The notes under the pieces are model-generated. The model did no database searches. It saw nothing but the letters and a program-made list of their open reading frames with translations, and had not been told where the DNA came from. From contig JAFMSR010000017.1 in the NCBI GenBank assembly GCA_022818135.1, positions 5,067,403-5,131,402 on the forward strand: a stretch of 64,000 nucleotides of DNA. Reading direction: 5' to 3'. Origin of the DNA: Saxidomus purpurata. Its lineage: Eukaryota; Mollusca; Bivalvia; Venerida; Veneridae. Position numbers and translations under genes: made by a program. Shown here piece after piece: positions 1-12,418 of the stretch; the stretch's first letter is position 1, and every line of letters begins with the position of its first letter.

Positions 1-1629
1 TAAAGTAATACATAGCGGCCGTGTCTAGTTAAAGTAATATATAGCGACCGTGTCTAGATGAAGTAATATATAGTGGTCGTGTCTAGTTAAAGTAATATAT
101 AGTGGTCGTGTCTAGTTGAAGTAATATATAGTGGTCGTGTCTAGTTGAAGTAATATATAGTGGTCGTGTCTAGTTGAAGTAATATATAGTGGTCGTATCT
201 AGTTGAAGTAATATATAGTGGTCGTGTCCAGTTAAAGTAATATATAGTGGTCGTGTCTAGTTGAAGTAATATATAGTGGTCGTGTCTAGTTGAAGTAATA
301 TATAGTAGTCGTGTCTAGTTGAAATCATATATAGCGACCATGTCCAGTAGAAATCATATATAGCGGCCGTGTCAAGTTAAATCATATATAGCGGCCGTGT
401 CCAGTTAAATCATATATATCGGCCGTGTCCAGTTAAATCATATATAGCGGCCGTGTCCAGTTTAAATCATATATAGCGCCCGTGTCCAGTTAGATTAATA
501 TATAGCGGCCGTGTCCAGTTGAATTAATATATAGCGGCTGTGTCCAGTTGAATTAATACATAGCGGCTGTGTCCAGTTGAAATCATATATAGCGGCCGTG
601 TCCAGTTGAATTAATATATAGCGGTCGTGTCCAGTTGAATCAATATATAGCAGCCGTGTCCAGTTGAAGTAATATATAGCGGCCGTGTCCAGTTGAATTA
701 ATATATAGCGGTCGTGTCCAGTTGAATCAATATATAGCAGCCGTGTCCAGTTGAAGTAATATATAGCGGCCGTGTCCAGTTGAATTAATATATAGCGGCC
801 GTGTCCAGTTGAAATTATATATAGCGGCTGTGTCAAGTTTAAATCATATATAGCGGCCATGTCCAGTTGAAATCATATATAGCGGTCGTGTCCAGTTGAA
901 ATCATATATAGCGGCCGTGTCCAGTTGAAAGCATATATAGCGGCGGTATTGAGCTAAAATCATACAATTATAGCGGCCATATCCAGTTGAAATCACATAA
1001 TATTATAGCGGCCGTATCCAGTTAAAATCATATATTGCGGCCAAGTCTATCTGAAATCATTTAAAGCGGCCGAGTCAGTTGAAATCATATATAGCGGCGG
1101 TATCCATTTGAAATCATATATTGTGGCCGTATCCAGTTGAAATCATATATAGCGGCCGTATCCATTTGAAATCATTTATAGCGGCCGTATCCCGTTGAGA
1201 TCATTTATAGCGGCCGTATCTAGTTGAAATCATACATAGTGGCCGTATCCAGTTGAAATCAAGCGGCGGTATCCATTTGAAATCATATATTGTGGCCGTA
1301 TCCAGTTGAAATCATATATAGCGGCCGTATCCAGTTGAAATCATTTATATCGGCCGTATCCCGTTGAGATCATTTATAGCGGCCGTATCTAGTTGAAATC
1401 ATACATAGCGGCCGTATCCAGTTGAAATCAAGCGGCCGTATCCAGTTGAAATCATATATTGTGGTCGTATCCAGCTGAAGTCATATATAGCGGCCGTATC
1501 CAGTTTAAATCATTTATAACGGCCGTATCCCGTTGAGATCATTTATAGCGGCCGTATCTAGTTGAAATCATACATAGCGGCCGTATCCAGTTGAAATCAA
1601 GCGGCCGTATCCAGTTGAAATCATATATG
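1..1629. repeat. 29-bp minisatellite array with higher-order repeat at right end
   Basis: A head-to-tail array of a 29-bp unit (core GCGGCCGTGTCCAGTTGAA followed by an AT-rich part) fills the left edge, about 55 copies. Variants are zoned: GTGGTCGTGTCTAG units to about 330, GCGGCCGTGTCCAG units to about 930, GCGGCCGTATCCAG units beyond. From about 1092 to 1598 six monomers, one shortened, form a 169-bp higher-order unit present three times; the marker CAAGCGG recurs at 1260, 1429 and 1598. The long open frame on the minus strand here is only the repeat translated. The array runs off the window. Confidence 0.95.
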
Positions 1630-2000
1630 GCGGGTAGTCGGTTCAAAAGCACCTCGAGTGCTTAATATGTTGTTTTGTTACTTATCTCACCGACTCAAAT
1701 TAAAATTTATCTTAGCGGCTGTGTCCAGTTGATGCATGTGGTATTATTTTGCAGTCATTCGTGAACAAATATTATTCAATTATGGACTCGTGAGACATTG
1801 AATATAGTGTGATATTCACCAGAAGAGGGTAATATTGACTTGTATCCAAAGTTCCATGGGTTCGAATCCTGATCAGTTACCGTTACTTAGAAGAGGATGT
1901 GATGCTGATTATGCACCGTTTTCGTCATATTACCACATACGCATATTTATGCAAAATGTCATTTTATGTATCAATAAAAAAACCCGAAAATTAGCTTCAC
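1630..2000. other. Spacer with old repeat fragments
   Basis: No gene seen. 1787-1830 matches one arm of the palindromic element at 14496-14600 (shared core GACATTGAATAT..GTGATATTCA). A perfect RNA polymerase III B-box-like string GGTTCGAATCC lies at about 1858-1868, but no A box or cloverleaf could be fitted, so it is at most a tRNA-derived SINE relic. Confidence 0.5.
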
Positions 2001-3046
2001 GGGTTTCATATTAATGTACGTCCCACAATACATATAAATTCAGAAGAATGCACGGACTATTTGTTCGGGAGACACAAAGACGGTTTCAATCTGAATTAAT
2101 TTTGTCACACCTTTACGCCTGATAACATATTTAATGGTCATCAAACATAGAGAAAACCATAACCAAATGTTACATGCTATAAAACACACGCTCGTGTTTA
2201 TAATATATACATACACGAGCGCTCGGCGGTTAACGGGTAAAAAATCTTGTACTGAAGTAATATTAACATTCAAAAGGATGCGTTATTATAATTTAACATT
2301 AATGTCACTTTTAAAGGGACTTAATTGAAGAAATCAAAATGAAATATACGGTACTTCTCGAAGCAATCAGCTGTCTTTGACATGAAAGTCACGAAGGTTT
2401 TCCCTGTAAACTTGTAGATCTATACAAATTTATACTGGTACATTGTATACTTCAGTCATCACTTTGGTAGTACATTTTATTCTTTTCCTCAACGTCTTTT
2501 TCAAAATTATAATGGATGACAACATCACTAAGACTTTAAGTGTAAACTGATTATTAAATTATTAAGCAGAAAGAAATAATCTATATAATGTGTCTAGCTT
2601 TCTAAATCTGTCACAGTACAAAAAATGTTACAGTAATATCACAGTAATAACTGTATGAAATCTACAGCATAATGTACATGTTTATATTTTCAAAATCACA
2701 TCATACTTGCATGCATAGTAAAATTACCAAAATACATAACGAAGAGCATACATTTTGTTTTGAAATTGACCACAATTTACTTCTTTTTGAATTTCCAGTG
2801 AAAAATCATTTTCTGTAAGCTTTGAAAGGTTGACATATCCTACATATCTGTGTGAGAAGCAGAAATATGAGTTCTGACTGTAAGTAGTTGATAACTAACG
2901 CGCTATACGTTTAACAGTTGAGATAGGTTAATACATGTAGTAGAACATGTAAATGATGAAAATCATGATGAAAAATATGCTCAGTCTTTCTAGATTTAAT
3001 CTATCGACTAACACTTAAAATATCGCAAATTCGTTTTTTTACTCAC
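2001..3046 (-). other. Probable intron downstream of the signal-peptide exon
   Basis: If the exon at 3047-3086 is real this stretch starts its first intron. I could not place the next exon: two weak acceptors (before about 2872 and before about 2812) each give only a short open frame in the right phase and neither looks convincing. No other coding signal is seen. Confidence 0.3.
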
Positions 3047-3086
3047 CTATGAGTGCAACCATAACTAAAGCAAGGAGGACCTTCAT
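3047..3086 (-). CDS. Candidate first coding exon: signal peptide of a secreted protein
   Basis: On the minus strand ATG at 3086 opens MKVLLALVMVALI, a typical secretory signal peptide core (one Lys followed by a hydrophobic run), then a split codon and a consensus splice donor (ATAG|GTGAGT, donor at 3046-3041). The intron is phase 1. A TATA box sits about 60 bases upstream of the ATG. The rest of the protein is not identified; later exons are at lower coordinates or outside the window. Seen: start codon, hydrophobic stretch, donor, TATA box. Inferred: that it is an expressed secreted-protein gene. Confidence 0.5.
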
Positions 3087-3142
3087 GATCGATGTTCTGT
3101 GCTCGAATTCGCCGGGAACAGTGAAAAGCCTCCACTTTGCTC

Positions 3143-3155
3143 TCCTTTTATATAT
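3143..3155 (-). promoter_or_regulatory. TATA box of the signal-peptide gene
   Basis: The minus strand reads TATATATAAAAGGAGA here. Transcription would be expected to start near 3115-3125, giving a 5' UTR of about 30-40 bases before the ATG at 3086. Confidence 0.5.
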
Positions 3156-3358
3156 AATGACAGATATCACATTTGTCATTACTTCGTGATTACGTCCAGA
3201 TCATTTCGTTCCAACAATGCAGATTAAGAGGAATAGATACCGTTTTTGTCACGTTTTTAACTACATGGGACAAATGTCAGGTTGCATTATCTTGGCTGAC
3301 GCAAGTAATATATAGAGTACGAGGTGTGAAAAAAACAGTAGACAGACTTCTAAAAACT

Positions 3359-3550
3359 CGTGAATAGAATAGAATAGAATAGAATATATTTTATTGTCCA
3401 ATCAAAGGGTCATATAATGACATTGTAATCACAAATACAGCAGGAAATAAGGTTCTAATGTAAAGAAGGCTTAATTGGTTTTTATAAACACAATTCAATC
3501 AAGCACATATAATTAATTGCATAAATACATATTACATATTGGATGTTGCA
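3359..3550 (-). mobile_element. LINE-type 3' tail fragment with pentamer repeat
   Basis: (GAATA)n at 3361-3385 runs directly into TATATTTTATTGTCC. Read on the minus strand this is an AATAAA-containing 3' end followed by an ATTCT pentamer tail, the usual end of CR1/L2-like non-LTR retrotransposons. No coding part is left. Confidence 0.5.
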
Positions 3551-4140
3551 ATATCAACGAAGGCATAAACTGTTAAGGTGGTATGCGCCTCAAATATTCT
3601 GTTCGAATTTTCTCATGAAATTTACACTGTGCATAATTGAAGATATTTCTGATGGAAATCCGATTTCAGTTGTTTTGATATCTCATACAGTTTCTATGCT
3701 GTTGTGCTTCAAACACTCCCACTGACGTCACTTTTTGCACAGAACGCTATTTCATAGTATTCCCCGAATTTTGCTTCACCGCGCTTTTAATTTTAAATTT
3801 ATAGGCTATATAAAATAACATGCGCCTTGCATTTAAGACGTTCTTTTAAATAATATAAAATTTGATGAAAAAATTTCGTCGCTTGAGACGCTAGTCGCGA
3901 TTATGTGACGTCAAAACGGTAAAATTATATCAGTGTTTTGCTTAAAATTTTGCCTTACAATTTGGAGTTATTAAAAATCAGCTCGATGAAAAAACGCATA
4001 CGTTTGATATGCTGTATAAAAATTATTTTACGATCATTTGATATGATAAAAAGGATGGGTCACCGGCTTACTATTTTTACAATTCCACGAAATTTCTACC
4101 CTACACCAAACGTAGTTTTGACGATGTGATGTTCTGGCAG
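3551..4140 (+). repeat. Interspersed repeat, inverted relative to 9190-9640
   Basis: Diverged but recognisable inverted match to 9190-9640. Shared landmarks are GGTCACCG (4058 here), the ATCGAnnAAAAAACG motif near 3985, TGACGTCA motifs near 3724 and 3907, and an AT-rich stretch with GACGTCAAAA. No coding content. The two copies flank the LINE at 5968-9145. Confidence 0.5.
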
Positions 4141-4760
4141 TTACTTAGCACTTTTTCTTTTTTTGCACAGGGATAAGTTGATTTACTAACAGGCTCATGT
4201 TTTTCAATAAAGCAATTTATATTCCAGGATGTGCTATTTTAAAAGCTACGAATCTTTATCTGCCTAAAACAATATATAGGTTAATGTGATCCTTGACCAG
4301 TGCTTTTCTATAGCGTTTGGGTCGGATTTACACCCTCCCGTCATGTACATAGAAACAAAATACGGTACCATACCTGCAACTCTATAGAATTAATTCAGAT
4401 GCTCCAGTGGCGACTTGATATGTATAACAAATACTTCTAAAGGTAGAAACATTAATACAATATTGCAGTATTTCCGTGACTGAGATAGGTGCGAACAACC
4501 AATGCAAGATCGGATATAGACACATAAAGAACAAGATTTTATGTTGTAAAGAAAACTACATTAATTGCTTGTTTAATTGTTTCGTGGTATTTTATTTTTT
4601 CTCATTTCCGTCAATGCAAAAGAAGGAACTCGTGGAAAAATAAAACACGTCATATAAACAGCGATATACAAAATACACTAATGAACAAAACTGAACTCTC
4701 TCTCACTTGCATGTTCAGTTTGTGAATGTTTGCTTGTGATTAGCATCGGTTAGTGTTAAT
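4141..4760. other. Spacer, nothing recognised
   Basis: AT-rich sequence without a supported gene or repeat on either strand. Confidence 0.4.
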
Positions 4761-5775
4761 TTATCCCCCCGCCAAAGGCGAAGGGGATATTAGAAATGAT
4801 CTCCGTCCGTCCGTCCGTCCCAATTTTGTCCGGAGCATAACTCCAAAAGTACTCGAGCGTTTTTCTTCAAACTTCATACACTGAAAGAGCACATTGGGAG
4901 GAAGTGCAGTGTGTAAGAACAGTAACTCTACCTTGCCTACTTTTAGAGTCATTCCCCTTTATCAGATTTACTTGAAAAACTTTGTCCGAAGCATAACTCT
5001 AAAAGTACTTGGATTTTCTTCAAACTTAATACACTGACATAGCACATTAGTAGGAAGTGCAGTGTGCAAGAACAATAACTCTACCTTGCCTACTTTTAGA
5101 GTTATTCCCCTTTATCAGATTTACTTTAAAAGTTTTGTCCAGAGCATAACTCCAAAAGTACTTGAGGGATTTACTTCAAACTTAATACACTGACATAGCA
5201 CATTGGTAGGAAGTGCAGTGTGCAAGAACAATAACTCTACCTTGCCTACTTTTAGAGTTATTCCCCTTTATCAGATTTACTTGAAAAACTTTGTCCGAAG
5301 CATAACTCCAAAAGTACTTGAGGGGTTTTCTTCAAACTTAATACACTGACATAGCACATTAGTAGGAAGTGCAGTGTGTAAGAACAATGACTCTACCTTG
5401 CCTACTTTTAGAGCTATTCCCCTTTATCAGATTAACTTGAAAAACTTTGTCCGAAGCATAACTCCAAAAGTACTTGAGGGATTTTCTTCAAACTTAATAC
5501 ACTGACATAGCACATTGGTAGGAAGTGCAGTGTGCAAGAACAATAACTCTACCTTGCCTGCTTTTAGTCAAATAGAAAAATATCATACCTATACTGATAA
5601 TGAACATTAATATAATTTTTCAAACCTCTCTATTGCCTTATTCTTTTTCCACTTACTTGAAAACTGTACTCAGCATGACCATAACTATACGGCTTTTTAA
5701 GGATTTCCTCTCACCAAGTAAAATGTACGAAAGTACAACCTTCAGGTAACTTCTTCCTGGCGGGGGGATTAACCA
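4761..5775 (+). repeat. GTCCGTC-family element with internal 155-bp tandem repeat
   Basis: Starts with ATCCCCCCGCCAAAGG and ends with the inverted counterpart CCTGGCGGGGGGATTAA, so it has short terminal inverted repeats. Just inside the left end is (CCGT)n. The body is a unit of about 155 bp repeated five times: the string TTTGTCC(G/A)(G/A)AGCATAAC begins at 4825, 4981, 5133, 5290 and 5446. Probably a non-autonomous DNA element; noncoding. Confidence 0.75.
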
Positions 5776-5967
5776 TGTGTAACATGGCTCTTGTTGATAT
5801 TTAATTCGAATTTATCTTAGTAGAAGTAAGTTTTCATCTCCTCACTGACAGCATCGCCTGAACGGGGTCTTCATTCCCTATTCACACCAAGCGTCATCTG
5901 ATTACAGTTTGAAGTATACACAGGTCTACATACCTTTGTGTTTTATTAAGTTTTCAAGCTTAGTATT

Positions 5968-8900
5968 CAATTCAATTCAAATATTCTATTTTTTAAGTAT
6001 ATATATAAATCTTTATTAGAGTCTCCTCAATGTATATCACAAGACACATTCATAAATAGAATAACATTAAAATGATATACATTGCCATTCAATAATGAAT
6101 TATAAGAGACTAATCATTAAAACAAAAGCACATTAGTTTACATATAAATACAAGATAAAGCCAAGGAGAAGCTGCTAATCGTTACATTAAAACCTAGTTA
6201 AATTTCACAAATGCAATAAAAAACTGAATGTAGAAAATGGTGCTAGAGCACTAACTAAAAAATGTTTTACAAAATCATATATCACCCCGGTCAGACCGTA
6301 GATGAACTGATTAGCAACTACTTCTTGGAAGCTGTAAAAGGAAGTGATTGATTTAAGAAATACAATGTACATGACATACATAAGGCATTATTTACATAGA
6401 TAAAACATCCTTCTATTTAAAATATTGTGACAGGTTTTGGCACATATTCTTATCAATGAATTATTGGTGAAAAGTATATTGAGTTTAACCTCATTTGATA
6501 GGCTTAAAAAGTTTGGCACTATTGAAATTGCTTTTTGAAATAGATGTTGACGTATATCATCATAATAATCACAGTCTAATAATACATGACTCTCGTCCTC
6601 GACTACATTACAAAAAAGGCATTTTCTGTCATCAACCTTTATATTTTCATATCTCCCTGTCTCAATTCTAATAGGAGCTACTCCGCAACGAAATTTACTA
6701 AGAGCTGCTCTATGTGTAGGGGGTAAAATAAGTTTGCAGTAGTCTTCTACTTTAAAATCTGTTTTAAATGTACAATAGGTTCTAAGCTTATTACGTCCCC
6801 TGCTATTCACACCGGTATATCTACAGACTGTATGTTTCCAATCAGTAACGTACTTCTGCATATTGCAACTGACAATATGATTTATAATAGTATCTTTAGG
6901 TACATGGTTAACAATAGATACATAGTTTGCCAGGTTAGAATTAGCTAACTGTTGCCTAACTGTAAAAAACCAGTTTTTGCAAGACCTTAGACTATCAGAT
7001 TTGGCAGCAGCCCAAAGTGCAATACGTTTGTTAATTCTTGATGAATTTGTATTACATATCCGTGCCATAAAACACCAATGGCCTTCCATTGACGGACTAC
7101 AGGTGGAACCCAAGCCATTTCTCCTGCCAATGCAGCAGTAGGTGTGTATTTTCCTACTCCCAAAAAGAACCTCATGGCCCTGTTATGTACTGCATTGATG
7201 CAGGAGAAAGACTTTGTTCCCCAGATAGATGCACTATAATTAATGACCGGCCAGACAATAGAATCATATAGCTTTGTAAATACATCGTACGGTACTCCGC
7301 CAGCCAACTTACATTTGGCAATAAGTAACCCGAGGGCTCTACTAGCACTCTGCGCAACTGCCTTAGCTGTTACATTGAAGTCAAGGTGTTCATCAATGAC
7401 CATACCCAAATATGTATATTTTTAACAATAGCTAAGTTGTAATTACCACACATGAACAATCTATCAGTACAAAGTACAGACGGTGGTCGAAAATGAACAA
7501 CATTACTTTTATCGCTGTTATCATGCATGTCGTTAATATTACACCAGTCAGCCAGCGCAGTTAGCAAAACTTGTAGATCATCTTCATTTTCTGCTAACAA
7601 AACAATATCATCAGCGTATAACAAAATACAAATTTTCTCATCTCCAACATAGGCGCCAACATCAAAGCTTTTCAGATACAAAACTAAATCATTGATATAT
7701 AGATTAAAAAGTAAGGGAGATAACAAACACCCTTGTCTCAAACCAGTCTTTATATCGAACCAGTCGGTATTAAACCTATTAACCCTAATGCATGAAGAAA
7801 CAGATGAGTAAAGTGACATTATAGCTTTTAATATTTTCCCAGAAATACCAGTTTCTTGAAGTTTTACCCACAGTTTATCTCTGTTAATGAAATCATAAGC
7901 CTTTCTAAAATCGATGAAGGCCGTAAAGGTTGATTGTTTCAGTTTCTTTCTGGTATCAATGATATTAGTTAGGGTAGAAATTTGATCTATTGTACTTCTC
8001 TTCTTTCTAAATCCACCTTGCTCATCTGCTAACATTTCGGTATTATCAACCCTTAGCTGTAACCTATTATTGAGAATACCACAATAAATTTTGTAAACAA
8101 CTGATGCTAATGATATACCTCTATAAGAAAGGGGATCCCTAGGATCTAAGGTTGAATTCTTTGGTATTGGATTAATTACACATTTACCCCAAATAGAGGG
8201 CACAATACCTTTATCAAAACAAATATTAAAGAGTGAGTGAAAGAATTATACAGCCGTATCATTTTTTAAAACTTCAGCATGTATGTTGTCGATACCTATA
8301 GCTTTTCCACATTTTGCTTTGTCTATAGCCCTTTTAATTTCCAATATGGAGATATAGTCACTAAAAGGCAAATTATTACTCTCATCTTCCAGCTCTATTT
8401 CGTTAGATTCATTTACATTTCTACCATACAAAGAACTAAAGTCATGTTTCCATTTCTCTAATACTTCAGACAAAACTGTCGACGTATTACCATTGCTTAA
8501 AGTAACCTCCAGTGGAATACTTTTATTTTTATAATGGTTAACACCCATTTTACCAAAAGACTTCCAAAACTTGTTATTGTCCGTATTACATTCATTGATA
8601 AGTTCGTTTTGCATAAAATACCAGTAAAAACGTTTAGCCTTTTGAACTTCTCGGTCAAACTGCTTACGTATATTAACAAAAATAGTTTTAAAATCAGATT
8701 TATCCCTTTTATTTTGGCAATTAGCCCATCGGCGTTCAGCGAGACACAAATCAGACCATAATTCAGACAACCTATCAGACCACCAGGGTTTACCAGGTCT
8801 ACGTTTTTTATTCGAAATACCAATTTTCAAAGTTTTATATGGAACGCTTTTATACATGTTCTGTTTGATTACGTCACACCATTCATTGTATATGGAATCA

Positions 8901-9145
8901 ATGTTATTCTGGGTACGCAGACCCTGCTCTAATTTATCAATAATATGATTGATTGATGATAAAGAATTATGATCACCCATAAATGTATACGGGATGTTAT
9001 TGACATCGAATTTATCAAAAGACACTTGTTGAGCATTTGTAACCTCACTTAAAACAGATAAATTATTGCACATGATATCCCATGAAAGTAGAGAATGAGA
9101 AACAGTATTATTTATCAGAAAAAGTATCAAGTTGTGCATAAAATT
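5968..9145 (-). mobile_element. 5'-truncated non-LTR (LINE) retrotransposon, CR1/Jockey/I type
   Basis: The 3' end is at the low coordinates: an AATAAA signal (minus strand, about 6011-6018) followed by a GAATT-type pentamer tail at 5968-5985. The coding part starts inside the endonuclease at about 9139, so the 5' part is missing, as is usual after incomplete target-primed reverse transcription. Its 5' junction lies next to the repeat at 9190-9640. Clade not assigned. Confidence 0.85.
6388..9139 (-). pseudogene. Broken LINE ORF2: endonuclease end, reverse transcriptase, Cys-rich C-terminus
   Basis: Parts in order on the minus strand. 9139-8249: end of an apurinic-type endonuclease with the GDHNSLSSINHI region (Asn where Asp is usual before His), then the linker. 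In-frame stop TAA at 8248-8246. 8203-7370: reverse transcriptase with motif A FIDFRKAYD, the GLRQGCLLSPLLFN motif and catalytic YADD near 7610. A frameshift near 7400 leads to 7409-6987 (thumb), and another near 7070 leads to 7113-6388, which ends in a zinc-knuckle-like CLFCNVVEDESHVLLDCDYY. One stop and two frameshifts make it inactive. The frame on either side of the stop is the same, so that break is a point change. Confidence 0.9.
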
Positions 9146-9189
9146 TTCATTTATTCTAAGGGCACATGTAAAAATTGCATTTAAACGCT

Positions 9190-9640
9190 TATGTCAGACA
9201 TGGGGTAGGGGTACGAATTGGTAATATGACGAAATACTCGGGTCGGTGACCCCTACTTTTTACAATGTCAACTAATAGCAAAATAGGTTTTACAAAACAT
9301 ATTAAACTTTAACGTTTTTTCATCGAGCCGATTTCTTACAAGTTTAATTTTACGCTAAAATTTTAACAAAACTCGAAGTCATTTTTTTCCATTTTGACGT
9401 CACAAATCCGTGCATAGTGGTGACAACGTCAAACTTTTTACGTCGAATTTTATATCAGTATTCATATCTAATTTAAAGATACAAGATGAAATCAGTAGGT
9501 TGAAAATATATAACATAGTCAAAACGCTACAGCTTATAAACCTGCTGGCAGTGTAGGAAAGCGCGCTGGTAAAAGAGTGACGTCAGTACTACTAAAGAAA
9601 AAGTTTAAAAGATATTACAAAAAGAAGTTCCCTGTGCAAT
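9190..9640 (-). repeat. Inverted copy of the 3551-4140 repeat
   Basis: Reverse-complement match to 3551-4140 (GGTCACCGACCC near 9240, CGTTTTTTCATCGAGC near 9312, TGACGTCA motifs). See the partner entry. Confidence 0.5.
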
Positions 9641-11690
9641 CGGAAATATGCTTAAATATACATGGTGCAAATGTGAGAGGAAAAATCCACGGTCAACTTG
9701 CACATGCTATATATATGATGGCTATAGTGTGACAGACATATATGATGTCTATAGTGTGGCAGACAAAGATGAGCATTTTCAAAAACAGATGTTAAACACT
9801 AGCGGCTCCAGGGGGGTGGGGGCGCACATAAAATATCTAAGTATTAATTAATATTTTCTGTTTCCGAAATCGGTATCTTTAACTAGTATCAAAAACACGT
9901 TTGAAATGCAGGAAAATGGCACCCTCGAAAAAAAAAAGATCAAAGATCTAATTAATGGACAAAAATACATTAAGTAGATTTTCTCTTATCGTATATATTT
10001 TGGACAAGTATTTAGCAAACAAGTTGATAACGTCTGAATACTCTGAGCTCATTAACCAGATGAATGTATAGGCCGCAGACAGGCCGCGAAAGCAATGACA
10101 GCACCCATACCTATGTAGCTTTGACTAAACAACAACATGACATCATGAATACAGGATGACGTCATTGGTGACTCTTGACGTACTCCACATGAGGTCATTA
10201 CACTTTATATATTAACTGTAATTATCATAAGCCATTGAATATTGAAGTGTTATCTAATCGTTAAACGGGGTCATACCGTTTACATTTTAAATTTTAGATA
10301 TTTACCTTGTTTTCACAATATGTCACCTATGTACACGGCAAAAATCTATGGAAGGGCATTTAAGTAAATATTCTGTTCATGTAACTGACAACTGTATTCG
10401 TCTAAATGACAAGTGCCTATGTGCAATTTATTTGTGCCTACTTATGATTGACTACTGCATCGTGTATGCGTACAACTTTTAGTTGCGGGCCGTTCTCTGG
10501 GTTGGTATAACTCGTGGTCCGATCCATTTGTTAATGATTCAATTGCATGTATTAATTGTCTACACCAAATTGAAAACTTGTTTATCGGATTTTTCTGGAA
10601 AACATTGGGGCGGCGAGCGAATTGTTTTTATAAATACAGTCTAACACCAAAGAGAACATCAACTTTTGTTTGTTGAGGAGAGGTTGTTGCTCTAGGGAGG
10701 TTAATTTGTTCATATATTACTGCTTTGTGAAATAAAAAATCTGTCTTTGAAGAGAGGTTTTTGTTCTTCGGAAGTGTTGTTTAGAGAGGTTAGACTGTAT
10801 TTTTTTTTATTTCTGAACAAAATATGAGCGAGTAAAAAGCGAAGAAATATAAGTAAACACAACGCGTACTCATACTGGGCTGCTTTTCAGTGAGCAAATA
10901 CAGAAAATGTGATCCGGGTAACTGTATTTCACTATTAAAATATGCACGTATTTTAGACAGAAAATTCATAGGCAAATACCAAATGTTCGTCAAACTGAAG
11001 CCAAGGCCATCTTTTCCCATTGTTCCTTTGATGTTTTTACTGAGAGTTTTTTCTTTTACTCCCCAGACCTGTTTTATCTGGCTTCCTGCTCACTCAAGTT
11101 TTCTTTTTTGACAGTTTTGTCTCCTTCGTAATATGTTTACATTTCTTAAGTCGGTAAAATACACCTGTGAAACGAAAAATACGATTGGCTGTCTTGAATT
11201 TATCATCGAATCAAAACATAACTTTCATTCCGCGTGTTCACTGATAAAGGGAAATTACTGCGAATTATTTTCCGGGCTGGAGTAAATGCCGCACACTGGG
11301 TCCGGAACTCTGTGAAAACCTATCGGACCGAGTTCAAATTTGTCTGTTATGTCCAGATATCCGGCGTTTTTCGGGAAGAATGGTATCAACTAAGGTAATT
11401 TGTACCGCAATTTTCCTTTTTTTCTCACCTTCACGCGGGACGGATGCAATTTTGTTTGACCGTATGACTAAAACCCACGTCATGCCGTCACAAAAAGGTC
11501 GCGCATTACCAAATTTAAATGTCAATTTTCGCGAAGGAGCGGGCGCATGTAGGAAAACAAAAACTATATATTTTTTGCTTTTAAGCAAATTGCGTGCGGC
11601 AAATGCGATACACAACTTTTCAATTTAGTGTGGCCTTCTGTATATGTAAAACAGTTTACAATAAAAAATATTATTAAACTTAAGTTGCCT
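9641..11690. other. Spacer, nothing recognised
   Basis: No supported gene. 9710-9765 holds a short imperfect duplication (ATATGATG(G/T)CTATAGTGTG). Short open frames near 10890-11110 and 11334-11628 lack splice context, motifs or hydrophobic leaders and are treated as chance. Confidence 0.4.
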
Positions 11691-11695
11691 TTCAT

Positions 11696-12120
11696 TCATT
11701 GCTTAATGATAATTGCCTACGTTAAACTGATAAGTGCATATACGTATTAATACTTAGTGTCTATGTGTATACGCTTTCACTCATTGCTTAATGATAATTG
11801 CCTACGTTAAACTGATAAGTACATATACGTATTAATACTTAGTGTCTATGTTTATACGCTTTCACTCATTGCTTAATGATAATTGCCTACGTTAAACTGA
11901 TAAGTGCATATACGTATTAATACTTAATGTCTATGTTTATACGCTTTCACTCATTGCTTAATGATAATTGCCTACGTTAAACTGATAAGTACATATACGT
12001 ATTAATACTTAGTGTCTATGTTTATACGCTTTCACTCATTGCTTAATGATAATTGCCTACGTTAAACTGATAAGTACATATACGTATTAATACTTAGTGT
12101 CTATGTGTATACGCTTTGTG
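11696..12120. repeat. 85-bp tandem repeat, five copies
   Basis: Unit begins TCATTGCTTAATGATAATTG and restarts at 11696, 11781, 11866, 11951 and 12036. Copies differ at only a few positions (for example GTGCATATACG versus GTACATATACG), so the array is recent or homogenised. Noncoding. Confidence 0.97.
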
Positions 12121-12220
12121 ATTACGTTAAAATGTTAAGTGTTTACTTTCATTGCGGCACGCTATATTTAATACTAGGTGCGTAAAAGGTGCATGGAGAC
12201 ATAAGCACTAGATCGAAAAT

Positions 12221-12418
12221 ATGCGTCTCTCTTCATTGAAAAATTGAGGTACTTACGAGATGAATACAGTAGACACAGTCAATCTTTTTCTTTAACGTAC
12301 GAGTTGTCGTTCGTTATTTAGATGTGTCTCTCATCATTGAAAAAATGAGGTACTTCTGAGATGAATATTGCAGACACAGTCTATTTTCCTTATAGAGTTG
12401 TCGTTAGTTATTTTTTGT
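12221..12418. repeat. Two-copy tandem repeat of about 100 bp
   Basis: GTCTCTC(T/A)TCATTGAAAAA(T/A)TGAGGTACTT followed by GAGATGAATA and GTTGTCGTT(C/A)GTTATTT occurs at 12221-12320 and again, diverged, at 12321-12418. Confidence 0.85.

Noticed and set aside
495..860. 121-codon open frame on the minus strand
   Set aside because: It is the 29-bp minisatellite read in a phase without stops; the protein is a repeat of the same ten or so residues.
1858..1868. tRNA gene suggested by a perfect B box
   Set aside because: No A box at the right distance and no cloverleaf.
10890..11628. Open frames of 73-93 codons on both strands
   Set aside because: No leader, splice sites, domain motif or repeat partner; lengths expected by chance.
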